Positions 15,519-23,788 of a stretch of DNA of 64,000 nt are shown in pieces (position 1 is the stretch's first letter; each line of letters opens with the position of its first letter). The stretch is from an uncultured Bacteroidales bacterium (lineage in GTDB: Bacteria > Bacteroidota > Bacteroidia > Bacteroidales > UBA3824). The stretch spans positions 1 through 64,000 of the forward strand of contig CALFIU010000087.1 of NCBI GenBank assembly GCA_937877455.1. The letters run 5' to 3'. Both the position numbers and the translations under genes were made by a program. The notes beneath the pieces were generated by a model. The model was not told the origin of the DNA, did not search any database, and saw only the letters and a list, made by a program, of their open reading frames with translations.

Positions 15519-16235
15519 ATGAGCGAGAGAATAAATATTTTGATGTCGGCAGCGGTATATCGTGAGGCAGAGAAATTTATAAATGATGGTAGGTTGGTTT
15601 TTGATAACGGATTATATTGTTGTAAAACTGATTTTTTCTCAATAGACCTTATTCTAACGGGAGTTGGAGGAGCTGGTGCTACGTATTATCTTACACGTCA
15701 AACCATGAAAAAAGAATATGATTTTGTGTTAGGTTTTGGAGTTTGTGGAGTTTATTCTAATGACAAATTGCTTGTGGGGCAGATGGTATGTCCTAATAAG
15801 GCATTTTTTGCAGATCTTGGCTTCGAAAATCGTAAAACAGCAACCTTTCTGCCACTTGATGCCAATGGCATATCAATAAAAGTTTCCGAAAGGTTTTCAA
15901 CCGCTTTTAATATTGCTACTGGTGCTGTTAATACGCGTAATTTTCCATCTACAAAACCCAACGATCTTGATGTGGTGTTGAAAAATTTTACTGCAAAATA
16001 CGAAACTATGGAGTCGGCATATTGTGCCAACGTGTGCCGTCTACAAAAAAAATCTTATTTAGAATTACGATGCGTGTCAAATACAATAGAACAAAATTGT
16101 GCTGGATTTTGGAATTTGTCGGTTTCTTTTTACAATTTGGGATTATTTTTGTATGATATTTTTTTTGGTAAAAATTCAGAAACCTTTTATAACTTTGTGA
16201 AATTGGAAATTGAACCATTTGGTAAAAAAATATAA
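15519..16235 (+). CDS. mqnB: Futalosine hydrolase-like nucleosidase
   Basis: A 238-residue member of the nucleoside phosphorylase/MTA-SAH nucleosidase superfamily. Seen: LILTGVGGAGATYYLTR, VLGFGVCGVYSNDKLLVGQMV, DLGFENR, and the ribose-binding TMESAYCANVC (Met-Glu pair). FLELRCVSN-type residues (YLELRCVSN) follow. This arrangement fits futalosine hydrolase (MqnB), which removes hypoxanthine from futalosine in the alternative menaquinone pathway. No other mqn gene is in the window, so a different nucleosidase is possible. The SpoIIE-like gene begins 6 bp after its stop codon. Confidence 0.72.
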   Translation: MSERINILMSAAVYREAEKFINDGRLVFDNGLYCCKTDFFSIDLILTGVGGAGATYYLTRQTMKKEYDFVLGFGVCGVYSNDKLLVGQMVCPNKAFFADLGFENRKTATFLPLDANGISIKVSERFSTAFNIATGAVNTRNFPSTKPNDLDVVLKNFTAKYETMESAYCANVCRLQKKSYLELRCVSNTIEQNCAGFWNLSVSFYNLGLFLYDIFFGKNSETFYNFVKLEIEPFGKKI

Positions 16236-16241
16236 GAAAAA

Positions 16242-18641
16242 TTGATTAGTTTTTTTAAAAATATATTGTTGATTTTTTTGTTTTTTGCAACTACGTATGT
16301 TGGTTTTGCCCAAGAAACAGGACCAAGAGATATAAAGTGTCGTGTGTCGTATGTTTATGCCAATGGTGATTCGCTTGTATTTTCAAATGAAAAGTTTGAG
16401 TCTTTTAAGTCTCCGCTTGTATTGCCATATAAGTTCAATACATTAAAATTTGTGTTTTCTTCAAATATACCGTTGAATCAAAAACCAGAATATTCTATTT
16501 TTCTAAACAAGCAACAGCAAAATTGGAATGCGTGGTCACAAAATCCAGAAGCTATGTTTGTAAACCTTCATCCAGGAAAATATATTTTGGGTGTGAGGGC
16601 GCGTACCGATGTGTTGCATGTTAGCGATGGAGTTTTTTTTAGTTTTATAATAGAATATCCGTTCTATTTAAAACCATATTTTATTGCGCTTTATGTTCTT
16701 TTGCTTGGTGCTATTGTTTTTGTAATTATCAAATTATATCGAAGACAATTTGAAACAGAAAAAAATAATTTAAACATAATCCTTGATACTCGTACTCAAG
16801 ATTTTGTTGAAGATAAAACACAATTTGAAAGCCAAAAAGAAACGCTTAATAAAGCTTTGAAAGATCTTAAGCAACTATCTTCTGCAGGTCAGCAGATAAT
16901 TCGCTCGTTGAGTATGCGCGAAATTTGTAATGCTTGCTATAAAGAACTTAAAAACTTTTTAGATTTTGATAATGTTGGTATTGGTACATATAACGCATTT
17001 CATAATAGTCTTGATTTTTCGACATTTGTTTATCAAGGGGGAAAAATGCCGTTTGCGAGGTATAATCTCGATCTTGTTAATAATCTTAATGTGTGGTGTT
17101 ACCATAATAGAAAATTAATTGTGATTGATGATTACAAAAAACAAGTTTATGATTATATAGATCAATCGCTCTATCGCATCGAGACATCTATGTTTGGTTC
17201 GGCAGTTTTTGTTCCGCTATATGATAATATCAATGTAATAGGAGTGTTAAATATTCAGAATAATAAAAATTATTATTATACCAAATATCATTTAAGCATA
17301 ATTCGCAATATTGCTACATATCTTGAAATTGCTATTGTTAACTATAAGTTTTATACTCAGATAAAAAAACATAAACGTATTGTTCAAGAACGCTCTAATC
17401 TGCTTGAAGAAACTATAAAAAAATTGCGACAAGCCAAATCTGAAGAAGCCAAGGCCAATAAAGAGTTGCAAAAACTTTCTATTGTTGTTCGCAATACTGA
17501 TAACGCTATTTCTATTTTTGATGCCGAAGGAAATTTAGAATGGGTAAATCGTGGTTTTTCAAAACTTTATGGGTTTGATTTTAAAGAGTATGTTAAAAAC
17601 GGAAAAAAATATAATCAAGCGTTAAGAAATCCAGAATCGATAAAGTATTTCGATATGGTATATTCTCACTCGCAGAGCGAAATCTTTAGTCTTCCTTATA
17701 GTCATAAAGATGGACATTTGTTGTGGATACAGACTACGCTTACACCCATAATAGATAATGATGGCAAATTATTGCAGGTGGTGGCGGTTGATACCGACAT
17801 TTCTGCGTTGAAACAAGCCGAAAACGAAATTCGTACACAGCGTAACGAAATTATCGCAAAAAATAAAAATCTAACAGAAAGTATTGAGTATGCAAAAACT
17901 ATTCAAACGGCACTAATGCCAAGTTTGAAAGAAGTAAAACAGGTTTTCCCCGAAACGTTTATCCTTAATATGCCTAAGGATATAGTATCGGGCGATTTCT
18001 TTTGGATTTACGAAAAATTTGGTAGAAAATATTTCGCGTTATGCGATTGTGCTGGGCATGGTGTTCCTGGTGCATTTGTAAGTATGATGGGTAAGATGAT
18101 TCTTGACGAAATAATGCACACTGCAAAGATTGAAGATTCTCCAGGCAAAATATTACGACAACTCAACGATAGACTTAATACTTCTGTGTCAAGCCTTTCT
18201 GAAAAAGTTGGTGGTATTGATGGAATGGATGTGGTGTTTTGCATTATAAATTCGCGAAATACAATGCTCAATTATGCTGGAGCTTATCGTCCTCTTTACA
18301 TAGTTAGAAATAGCGATTTTATAAAAATTCAACCCGATAGAATGAGTCTTGGCAATATAACTGACAATGACGTATTTTTTACCGACCACGAAGTACCTAT
18401 TATGGCAGGCGACATGCTTTACATGACATCTGACGGATATACCGACCAATTTGGACACGAAACAGGGAAAAAATTTGGACGTAAAAACTTTACAAATATG
18501 CTTATCAAAGCTTCATTGCAGCCTGTTGATGAACAGTGTAAGTATATTGAGCAAGAGCATAGACAATGGCGTGGACCAGATATTGAGCAGGTGGACGACA
18601 TAATGCTTGTTGGGATTCGTATAATTCAAAACCTAAACTGA
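16242..18641 (+). CDS. SpoIIE-type protein phosphatase with extracytoplasmic, GAF and PAS sensor domains
   Basis: A 799-residue signalling protein. Order: signal peptide (ending at VGFAQ), a periplasmic Y_Y_Y-like beta domain (about 35-130), a transmembrane helix (PYFIALYVLLLGAIVFVII), a coiled linker, a GAF-like domain (about 215-365), coiled coil, a PAS domain (about 405-530) and a C-terminal PP2C/SpoIIE phosphatase. The last has VSGDFFW, DCAGHGVPGAF and EQVDDIML, holding the metal-binding Asp and Gly residues. It probably dephosphorylates an anti-sigma-antagonist type partner in response to an external and a cytosolic signal; no such partner is in view. The only start in position is a TTG 6 bp after the mqnB-like gene. 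Confidence 0.85.
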   Translation: MISFFKNILLIFLFFATTYVGFAQETGPRDIKCRVSYVYANGDSLVFSNEKFESFKSPLVLPYKFNTLKFVFSSNIPLNQKPEYSIFLNKQQQNWNAWSQNPEAMFVNLHPGKYILGVRARTDVLHVSDGVFFSFIIEYPFYLKPYFIALYVLLLGAIVFVIIKLYRRQFETEKNNLNIILDTRTQDFVEDKTQFESQKETLNKALKDLKQLSSAGQQIIRSLSMREICNACYKELKNFLDFDNVGIGTYNAFHNSLDFSTFVYQGGKMPFARYNLDLVNNLNVWCYHNRKLIVIDDYKKQVYDYIDQSLYRIETSMFGSAVFVPLYDNINVIGVLNIQNNKNYYYTKYHLSIIRNIATYLEIAIVNYKFYTQIKKHKRIVQERSNLLEETIKKLRQAKSEEAKANKELQKLSIVVRNTDNAISIFDAEGNLEWVNRGFSKLYGFDFKEYVKNGKKYNQALRNPESIKYFDMVYSHSQSEIFSLPYSHKDGHLLWIQTTLTPIIDNDGKLLQVVAVDTDISALKQAENEIRTQRNEIIAKNKNLTESIEYAKTIQTALMPSLKEVKQVFPETFILNMPKDIVSGDFFWIYEKFGRKYFALCDCAGHGVPGAFVSMMGKMILDEIMHTAKIEDSPGKILRQLNDRLNTSVSSLSEKVGGIDGMDVVFCIINSRNTMLNYAGAYRPLYIVRNSDFIKIQPDRMSLGNITDNDVFFTDHEVPIMAGDMLYMTSDGYTDQFGHETGKKFGRKNFTNMLIKASLQPVDEQCKYIEQEHRQWRGPDIEQVDDIMLVGIRIIQNLN

Positions 18642-18649
18642 TAACGAAT

Positions 18650-19126
18650 ATGAAAAAACTATTAATTTTAATTGTCATTATTTTTGCCGCAGTTGGAGTT
18701 AAGGCTCAGTGGGTAATCGGTGGAAATATGGGCGTACATTTTTACAATTCAGATATTTATGCCAATATAAGTCCAGAATTTGGAAGACAGTTTTTGCCAC
18801 AAAAACAACTTCAAATAGTTATTTCGCCATTTGTTTCTTATACAAAAAGTGGTAGCAATAGTGCCAACCATACATACGGTGTACGATCATACGTACGTTA
18901 CACGATAGGGCAGGGGTTATACCTTACTGGTGGCTATCAGTACGAAAATTTTCCAACAGGAAACGATTCTCGTAAGTGGCAACATGCTCTACCTTGCGGT
19001 GCAGGTTATTCGCGAAGTCTTGGTGGTGTTACTGTTTATGCCGAATGTACATACGATTTGCTTTATAATTCAGATTCTTATGGACAAAATCCTATAATAA
19101 GAGGTGGTGTAAATTATTCTTTTTAA
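18650..19126 (+). CDS. Small outer-membrane beta-barrel protein
   Basis: A 158-residue protein with a signal peptide ending at GVKAQ (about residue 19). Alternating strands with many Tyr, Ser and Gly and a terminal aromatic (GVNYSF) indicate an eight-stranded OmpX/OprF-like barrel, typical of small Bacteroidota outer-membrane proteins. It begins 8 bp after the SpoIIE-like phosphatase and is probably co-transcribed. No specific function is visible. Confidence 0.7.
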   Translation: MKKLLILIVIIFAAVGVKAQWVIGGNMGVHFYNSDIYANISPEFGRQFLPQKQLQIVISPFVSYTKSGSNSANHTYGVRSYVRYTIGQGLYLTGGYQYENFPTGNDSRKWQHALPCGAGYSRSLGGVTVYAECTYDLLYNSDSYGQNPIIRGGVNYSF

Positions 19127-19137
19127 AAAATATATCA

Positions 19138-19266
19138 ATGCAAGTTGTTTTAACTTATATTATTGTAGCCATGGCGGTTGCAATTGCAATCTATAAAATT
19201 TTAAAAGCCTTAAAAAACAATGGCAAAGGTGGAGGTTGTAATTGTGGATGCGGTGGAAAAAAATAA
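19138..19266 (+). CDS. Cys-rich single-span membrane peptide (FeoB-associated type)
   Basis: A 42-residue peptide: an N-terminal hydrophobic helix (VVLTYIIVAMAVAIAIYKIL), a short Lys-rich stretch, and a Gly/Cys tail (GGGCNCGCGGKK). The layout matches the FeoB-associated Cys-rich membrane proteins (PF12669 group), usually found beside feoAB. No feo gene is in this window, so the iron link is uncertain. The ATG lies 12 bp after the barrel-protein stop codon and the next gene starts 6 bp after its own, so it sits inside an operon. Confidence 0.7.
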   Translation: MQVVLTYIIVAMAVAIAIYKILKALKNNGKGGGCNCGCGGKK

Positions 19267-19272
19267 CATAAT

Positions 19273-20298
19273 ATGCGAAGAATTTTTTTTATCTCGCTTT
19301 GCTTAATGATTGTTAATCTGTTTTTTAGTTGTGGGTCAACAAATTCAGAAAGAGTAAATGCTGTATATTTTTGGAAAACAATTTGGAAATTGGATTCTAC
19401 AGAATATAACTTTATAAAAAAATATAATATTCAAAAGTTATATTTGCGTTATTTCGATTTGGTTGAAAAAAATGGGAAAATTGTACCAAATGCAAGTTTA
19501 ACGCAAGGACGCGATGCTGTTAATATAAATTGTGAAATTGTTCCTACTATTTTTATTGATTATAGATGTTTGAATAACAATATATTAGATTATGTTGAAA
19601 AAATAGTAGAACGTATTGGTGCTATGTCAAAAACATTAGATATTGCTAATGTAAAATGTATTCAAATAGATTGTGATTATACTGCAAAAACGTTAGATAA
19701 TTATTATAAATTTTTATCAGAAATTAAACAGTTATTAAAACAAAAAAACATGTCTTTGTCGGTAACCATTCGGCTACACCAATTGTCTATGAAAGCACCC
19801 GATGTTGATTATGGCGTTTTGATGCTTTATAACACTGGCGATTTTAAAAACCGTGATTGTAAAAATCCTATTCTCGATTTTGCCGATGTGCAGCCATATC
19901 TTAAAAATTTAAAAAAATATAGGCTACCTCTTAAAGCAGCTTACCCAAACTTTGAGTGGAAATTGTTATTTAATGGAAAAAATTTTAAACATATTCTTTA
20001 TGGTGAAGATATTTCTGATACATTGGTGTATAAGCGTATTTCAGAAAATACATATAAGGTTATATCTACTAAAGAGTTGCCATTGTCGCCTTCGCCAGAT
20101 GCAAGTGTTATTTTTGTTAATGCTGGCAACGATGTAGTAATAAAAAAATCTGTAGCATCACATATCTTAAAAGTTAGACAAGAAGTTGAATATATTCGCT
20201 CTGACATTGGAAATGAAATAATTTTCTATGACTTAAATTCTGCTAATATTGGTAATTTGTCTGATAGTGAATATAAAATAATATTTGGTATTGATTAA
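19273..20298 (+). CDS. Lipoprotein of unknown function, DUF3142-like
   Basis: A 341-residue protein with a lipoprotein signal (FFSC, Cys at about residue 20). The middle has VKCIQIDCDYT, then SLSVTIRLHQLS and YGVLMLYNTG, a pattern like the barrel strands of glycoside-hydrolase-like DUF3142 proteins (IQLDFDA... in relatives). This is a weak recognition from memory. It is located 6 bp after the Cys-rich peptide and 42 bp before a 714-residue secreted protein that may be its partner. Function unknown. Confidence 0.5.
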   Translation: MRRIFFISLCLMIVNLFFSCGSTNSERVNAVYFWKTIWKLDSTEYNFIKKYNIQKLYLRYFDLVEKNGKIVPNASLTQGRDAVNINCEIVPTIFIDYRCLNNNILDYVEKIVERIGAMSKTLDIANVKCIQIDCDYTAKTLDNYYKFLSEIKQLLKQKNMSLSVTIRLHQLSMKAPDVDYGVLMLYNTGDFKNRDCKNPILDFADVQPYLKNLKKYRLPLKAAYPNFEWKLLFNGKNFKHILYGEDISDTLVYKRISENTYKVISTKELPLSPSPDASVIFVNAGNDVVIKKSVASHILKVRQEVEYIRSDIGNEIIFYDLNSANIGNLSDSEYKIIFGID

Positions 20299-20340
20299 TT
20301 TTGACAATAAATTGCTATAACTTATTAAACTTAATATATT

Positions 20341-22485
20341 ATGAAAAACTTTTTTATAAAAACACTTATTTTGATGGCAGTTTTTTGTTTTTCTGCCGTT
20401 GCTTATGCGTGTGATTTTTGCATAAGTTACAATTATTATATGTTTAGTGTTATAAACAGAAGCGAATTTGTAGCCCAAGACAATGTCGGTTTTGTTAAAT
20501 TTTGGAAGTCATATACAAATGGTGTTGCTACGCAAAGCGATGTAGAAAAGTTGGGGACAATGGGTTATGAAAATTTCAAAAAATTATTGGCTGGTGAAAA
20601 AAATTTCAATGGTTACGAAAATTGTAAATCGCCAATTATAGAAACTGCTTTGAAAAAAAATGATTCAGAAATGATTGAATATCTCAATCTCTTGGGGCAA
20701 TACCTCTATTCGGCGGTCTATTATGACGAATGGAGGTATCCGTCGAAAGAAGAAATTGCGAAAAGCAAAAAGGCTGCACAAGATATTGTTTCGCAAGCGT
20801 TGAAATATCAAGGTCAAAATCTCAAAGAACGTTATGCATTGTTGGTTATGAGGTGTTATTTTAGACAAGGAAATTATATTTCAGCAATAAATTATTGGAA
20901 TACAACAGCTTCTAAAATTACCGATAACGGTTGCAAAAATGCCATAAAGGGACTTTATGCGGGTTGTTTGTTTAAAACTGGCAAAGTGGAACAAGCGGCA
21001 GAGATGTTTGCGCAACTTGGCGATATGCTTAGCGTAAAATATTGTTTGAAAAATAAGCGAAATCTTAGCGGAATAACAAAAATTTATCAAGATAATCCAA
21101 CTTCACCGAGTCTGATTTATCTTGTTCAGGATTTTGTTAATAATACACAAGAAACCATTGATACTGTTGGTTTTCAAAAAGAAACTGTTGATTATCATCC
21201 TATTTATCGTAAAGAAGTGTTAGATTTTGCAAAAAAAGCCAATGATATTGTTGCCGAAAATAAAACCGATTGCCCACAACTTTGGAAAACGGCAGCTGCT
21301 ATGACACATTATCTTGTTAATTTTCAGCAAGATGCCGAAAAGGAAATTAATCAAGCTCTTTCTCTTAAAGGTACAACAAGAATGAACGACAATGCGCGTG
21401 CCATTAAATTGCTAATAATGACAAAAACAGATGGTAATCTTGATGAAAATTATGTTTTGTCAGAACTTAAATGGCTTGAATCTAAAATCGAGGATGAGCA
21501 AAAACTTGACAGAACTACTTTTAATCATTATTTTGAAGCATTGCAACGTGTTGTATATCTTGGTTTAATACCTCGTTACGAAAAAAAAGGTGATAAAGAA
21601 ACTGCTTTGTTATTATATTGTTATATGGATAAAGTTTTGGGTATTGGTGTAGGTAACCCCGATTTTTATTATGAAGATTTCTTTACCGTATTAATTAATA
21701 ATTCTGCCGATGAAACAATAAAATTGGCTAATTTTATTCAAAAAGGACAAAAAAATGCTTTGCAGAAATATTTGGTTGGATTTGCTAAATATTCCGAAAA
21801 TTTTTTCAACGATATTATTGGTACAATGTATCTTAGAGAAGATAATATTGCCAAAGCTATTGATTATCTTAAACTTGTTCCGTTGAGTTTTGTTTCTAAT
21901 CAACATATTGCACCTTACATGGCATTAAGAAACTATACCCAAGAAAATTGGTTTAAATATCAACCAGTAACTTATACTCAAGAAAATGACGAATATTTGG
22001 GTAAAGGAATTTCTGAAAACAAAAAACTTACATTTGCTAACGAAATATTGTCGTTAAAAAATCGCTATTCAAAAGCCAAGGGTGAAGAACGAAAAAAAAT
22101 AGCGTATGATTTGGCTGTAAGGTATTTTCAAGCCTCAAGACTTGGTAATTGTTGGTTTTTAACAAACTATTCGTGGAGTATTTATGAAACCGAACCTCAA
22201 TACAAAAACGAAAAAGATTTTGCAAAAATTGCAATTAACTATCTCGAAGAAAGTGCCACATCGACTAATGCTGATTTGCAAGAAAAGTCGTTGTGTGGAC
22301 TTTCGTATATTCCCGTAGGAAAAATGTTAAATTGCTATTATGACGAAAAACGAAATTGGAAATACGTATGCGATGTTGATAAAAATTCTCGACAATATCA
22401 AGCTGCAAAACGCTTGAAAACATTTATAACAACACATAAGTCCAAGTATCTCGGCAAATGCGACATCTTGGACAATGTGAATTAA
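20341..22485 (+). CDS. Large secreted alpha-helical (TPR-like) protein
   Basis: A 714-residue protein with a signal peptide ending at AYACDFC, so the mature chain begins at or just before a Cys pair (CDFC). The rest is alpha-helical with recurring helix pairs, such as RYALLVMRCYFRQGNYISAINYW and KGLYAGCLFKTGKVEQAAEMF, that look like TPR/Sel1-type repeats. Repeats suggest protein-protein interaction in the periplasm or on the surface. I recognise no named family. It is last gene of the plus-strand run from 15.5 kb and ends 4 bp from the convergent gene at 22490 with no terminator visible. Confidence 0.6.
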   Translation: MKNFFIKTLILMAVFCFSAVAYACDFCISYNYYMFSVINRSEFVAQDNVGFVKFWKSYTNGVATQSDVEKLGTMGYENFKKLLAGEKNFNGYENCKSPIIETALKKNDSEMIEYLNLLGQYLYSAVYYDEWRYPSKEEIAKSKKAAQDIVSQALKYQGQNLKERYALLVMRCYFRQGNYISAINYWNTTASKITDNGCKNAIKGLYAGCLFKTGKVEQAAEMFAQLGDMLSVKYCLKNKRNLSGITKIYQDNPTSPSLIYLVQDFVNNTQETIDTVGFQKETVDYHPIYRKEVLDFAKKANDIVAENKTDCPQLWKTAAAMTHYLVNFQQDAEKEINQALSLKGTTRMNDNARAIKLLIMTKTDGNLDENYVLSELKWLESKIEDEQKLDRTTFNHYFEALQRVVYLGLIPRYEKKGDKETALLLYCYMDKVLGIGVGNPDFYYEDFFTVLINNSADETIKLANFIQKGQKNALQKYLVGFAKYSENFFNDIIGTMYLREDNIAKAIDYLKLVPLSFVSNQHIAPYMALRNYTQENWFKYQPVTYTQENDEYLGKGISENKKLTFANEILSLKNRYSKAKGEERKKIAYDLAVRYFQASRLGNCWFLTNYSWSIYETEPQYKNEKDFAKIAINYLEESATSTNADLQEKSLCGLSYIPVGKMLNCYYDEKRNWKYVCDVDKNSRQYQAAKRLKTFITTHKSKYLGKCDILDNVN

Positions 22486-22489
22486 AATT

Positions 22490-23743
22490 TTATGTTTTCA
22501 TTTTCTTTTTCTTGGCTGCCGGAAACAATACGTTGTTTAGTATAAGACGGTAGCCAGGAGAATTTGGATGGGCATCGAGGTCGGTAGGCGGGTCGCCTAC
22601 ATAATGGGTGTAGTCGGCAGGATCGTGACCGCCATACCAAGTCCATGTGCCTTTGCCAATTTCGCCATGTATGTATCGGGCTTCGTTTAAGGCTTTGTTT
22701 TCGCCCATAATTAAAACGTTAGATTTTAATACGTTTTTGTTGTAACTTGTAGTTTGCCCCATAAATCCATCAATTACTGCTACGTGATTTTGACATAGCA
22801 TTGTTGGTACAGGATCCCATTTGGCAGAAAATTCAAAAAGCGTAAAAAAATCATCGTTTTGATTTACTTTTCGTGTGCGTGTTGCATCAATATCGGAATA
22901 TTCATATACATTAGGATTCATCTCAAGTTTGAAATCCTTGAAAGCAAATGTTTTAGAAAAATCTAATTTGTTTTGGCAATCTGGTTCAACGGGATCGCCA
23001 TCAAACATAGGATGACAAATGTCGGTATTTTCGGCTGCTAATGCTATGTCAAAACTGTCTGTGGCACTGCACATTGCAAACATGAAACCACCGTTTTCTA
23101 CAAAGGCTTTGATAGTTTTGGCTACGGCAAGTTTTAGTTTTGAAACTTTTGTATATCCCATTTTTGCAGCAAGTGCTTCGTATTCGCGCACTTGATTTTT
23201 ATACCATGCTGCGTTTTTGTACATTGCGTAGAATTTTCCGTGTTGACCCGTAAAATCTTCGTGATGGAGATGTAGCCAATCGTATTTTTGTAGTTCACCA
23301 TTAAGTATTTCTTCGTCGTAAACCACGGTGTAAGGTATTTCGGCGTATGTAAGAACAAGCATTACGGCATCGTCCCATGGTTTGTATGTTTTGGGAGCAT
23401 AAACTGCTATCTTTGGTGCTTTTTCAAGTGGTACACGCTCCATATTAACATCGTTGCGAGAAATTTCAGTTAGTATGTTATTGGCTTCTCCATCTGATAT
23501 TTGCTTAAAACTTACATTGCGAATGCGGCATTGTGCTGCAACGTCGGCATCGTAGTCGGTCATAAAACTTCCCCCCCGGTAGTTTAGCAACCAATCGGCA
23601 GTTTGTCCGTGTTCAATTATATAGTAGGCTATGCCGTATGCTTTGAGATGATTGGTTTGGCTTTCGTCCATTGGTATTAGTATTTTCATACCGAAAGCTT
23701 TTACACCCAACATTATAAGCAATAAAAAAAATATTTTTTTCAT
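22490..23743 (-). CDS. Secreted protein, often labelled asparagine synthetase B in Bacteroidota
   Basis: A 417-residue protein with an N-terminal signal peptide (MKKIFFLLLIMLGVKAFG). The mature part starts MKILIPMDESQTNHLKAYG and contains ENGGFMFAMCSATDSFD and the C-terminal HPNSPGYRLILNNVLFP. I recall that close relatives are annotated as asparagine synthetase B, yet it has no Cys2 glutaminase start and no ATP pyrophosphatase SGGxDS motif. A secreted protein with a class I amidotransferase-like or ThuA-like fold is more likely (inference). It follows dnaB by 45 bp on the same strand. Confidence 0.6.
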   Translation of the reverse strand: MKKIFFLLLIMLGVKAFGMKILIPMDESQTNHLKAYGIAYYIIEHGQTADWLLNYRGGSFMTDYDADVAAQCRIRNVSFKQISDGEANNILTEISRNDVNMERVPLEKAPKIAVYAPKTYKPWDDAVMLVLTYAEIPYTVVYDEEILNGELQKYDWLHLHHEDFTGQHGKFYAMYKNAAWYKNQVREYEALAAKMGYTKVSKLKLAVAKTIKAFVENGGFMFAMCSATDSFDIALAAENTDICHPMFDGDPVEPDCQNKLDFSKTFAFKDFKLEMNPNVYEYSDIDATRTRKVNQNDDFFTLFEFSAKWDPVPTMLCQNHVAVIDGFMGQTTSYNKNVLKSNVLIMGENKALNEARYIHGEIGKGTWTWYGGHDPADYTHYVGDPPTDLDAHPNSPGYRLILNNVLFPAAKKKKMKT

Positions 23744-23788
23744 GGTGTATTAATTATATGCCCGAATGTTGTAATTTTTGTCAAGTTT

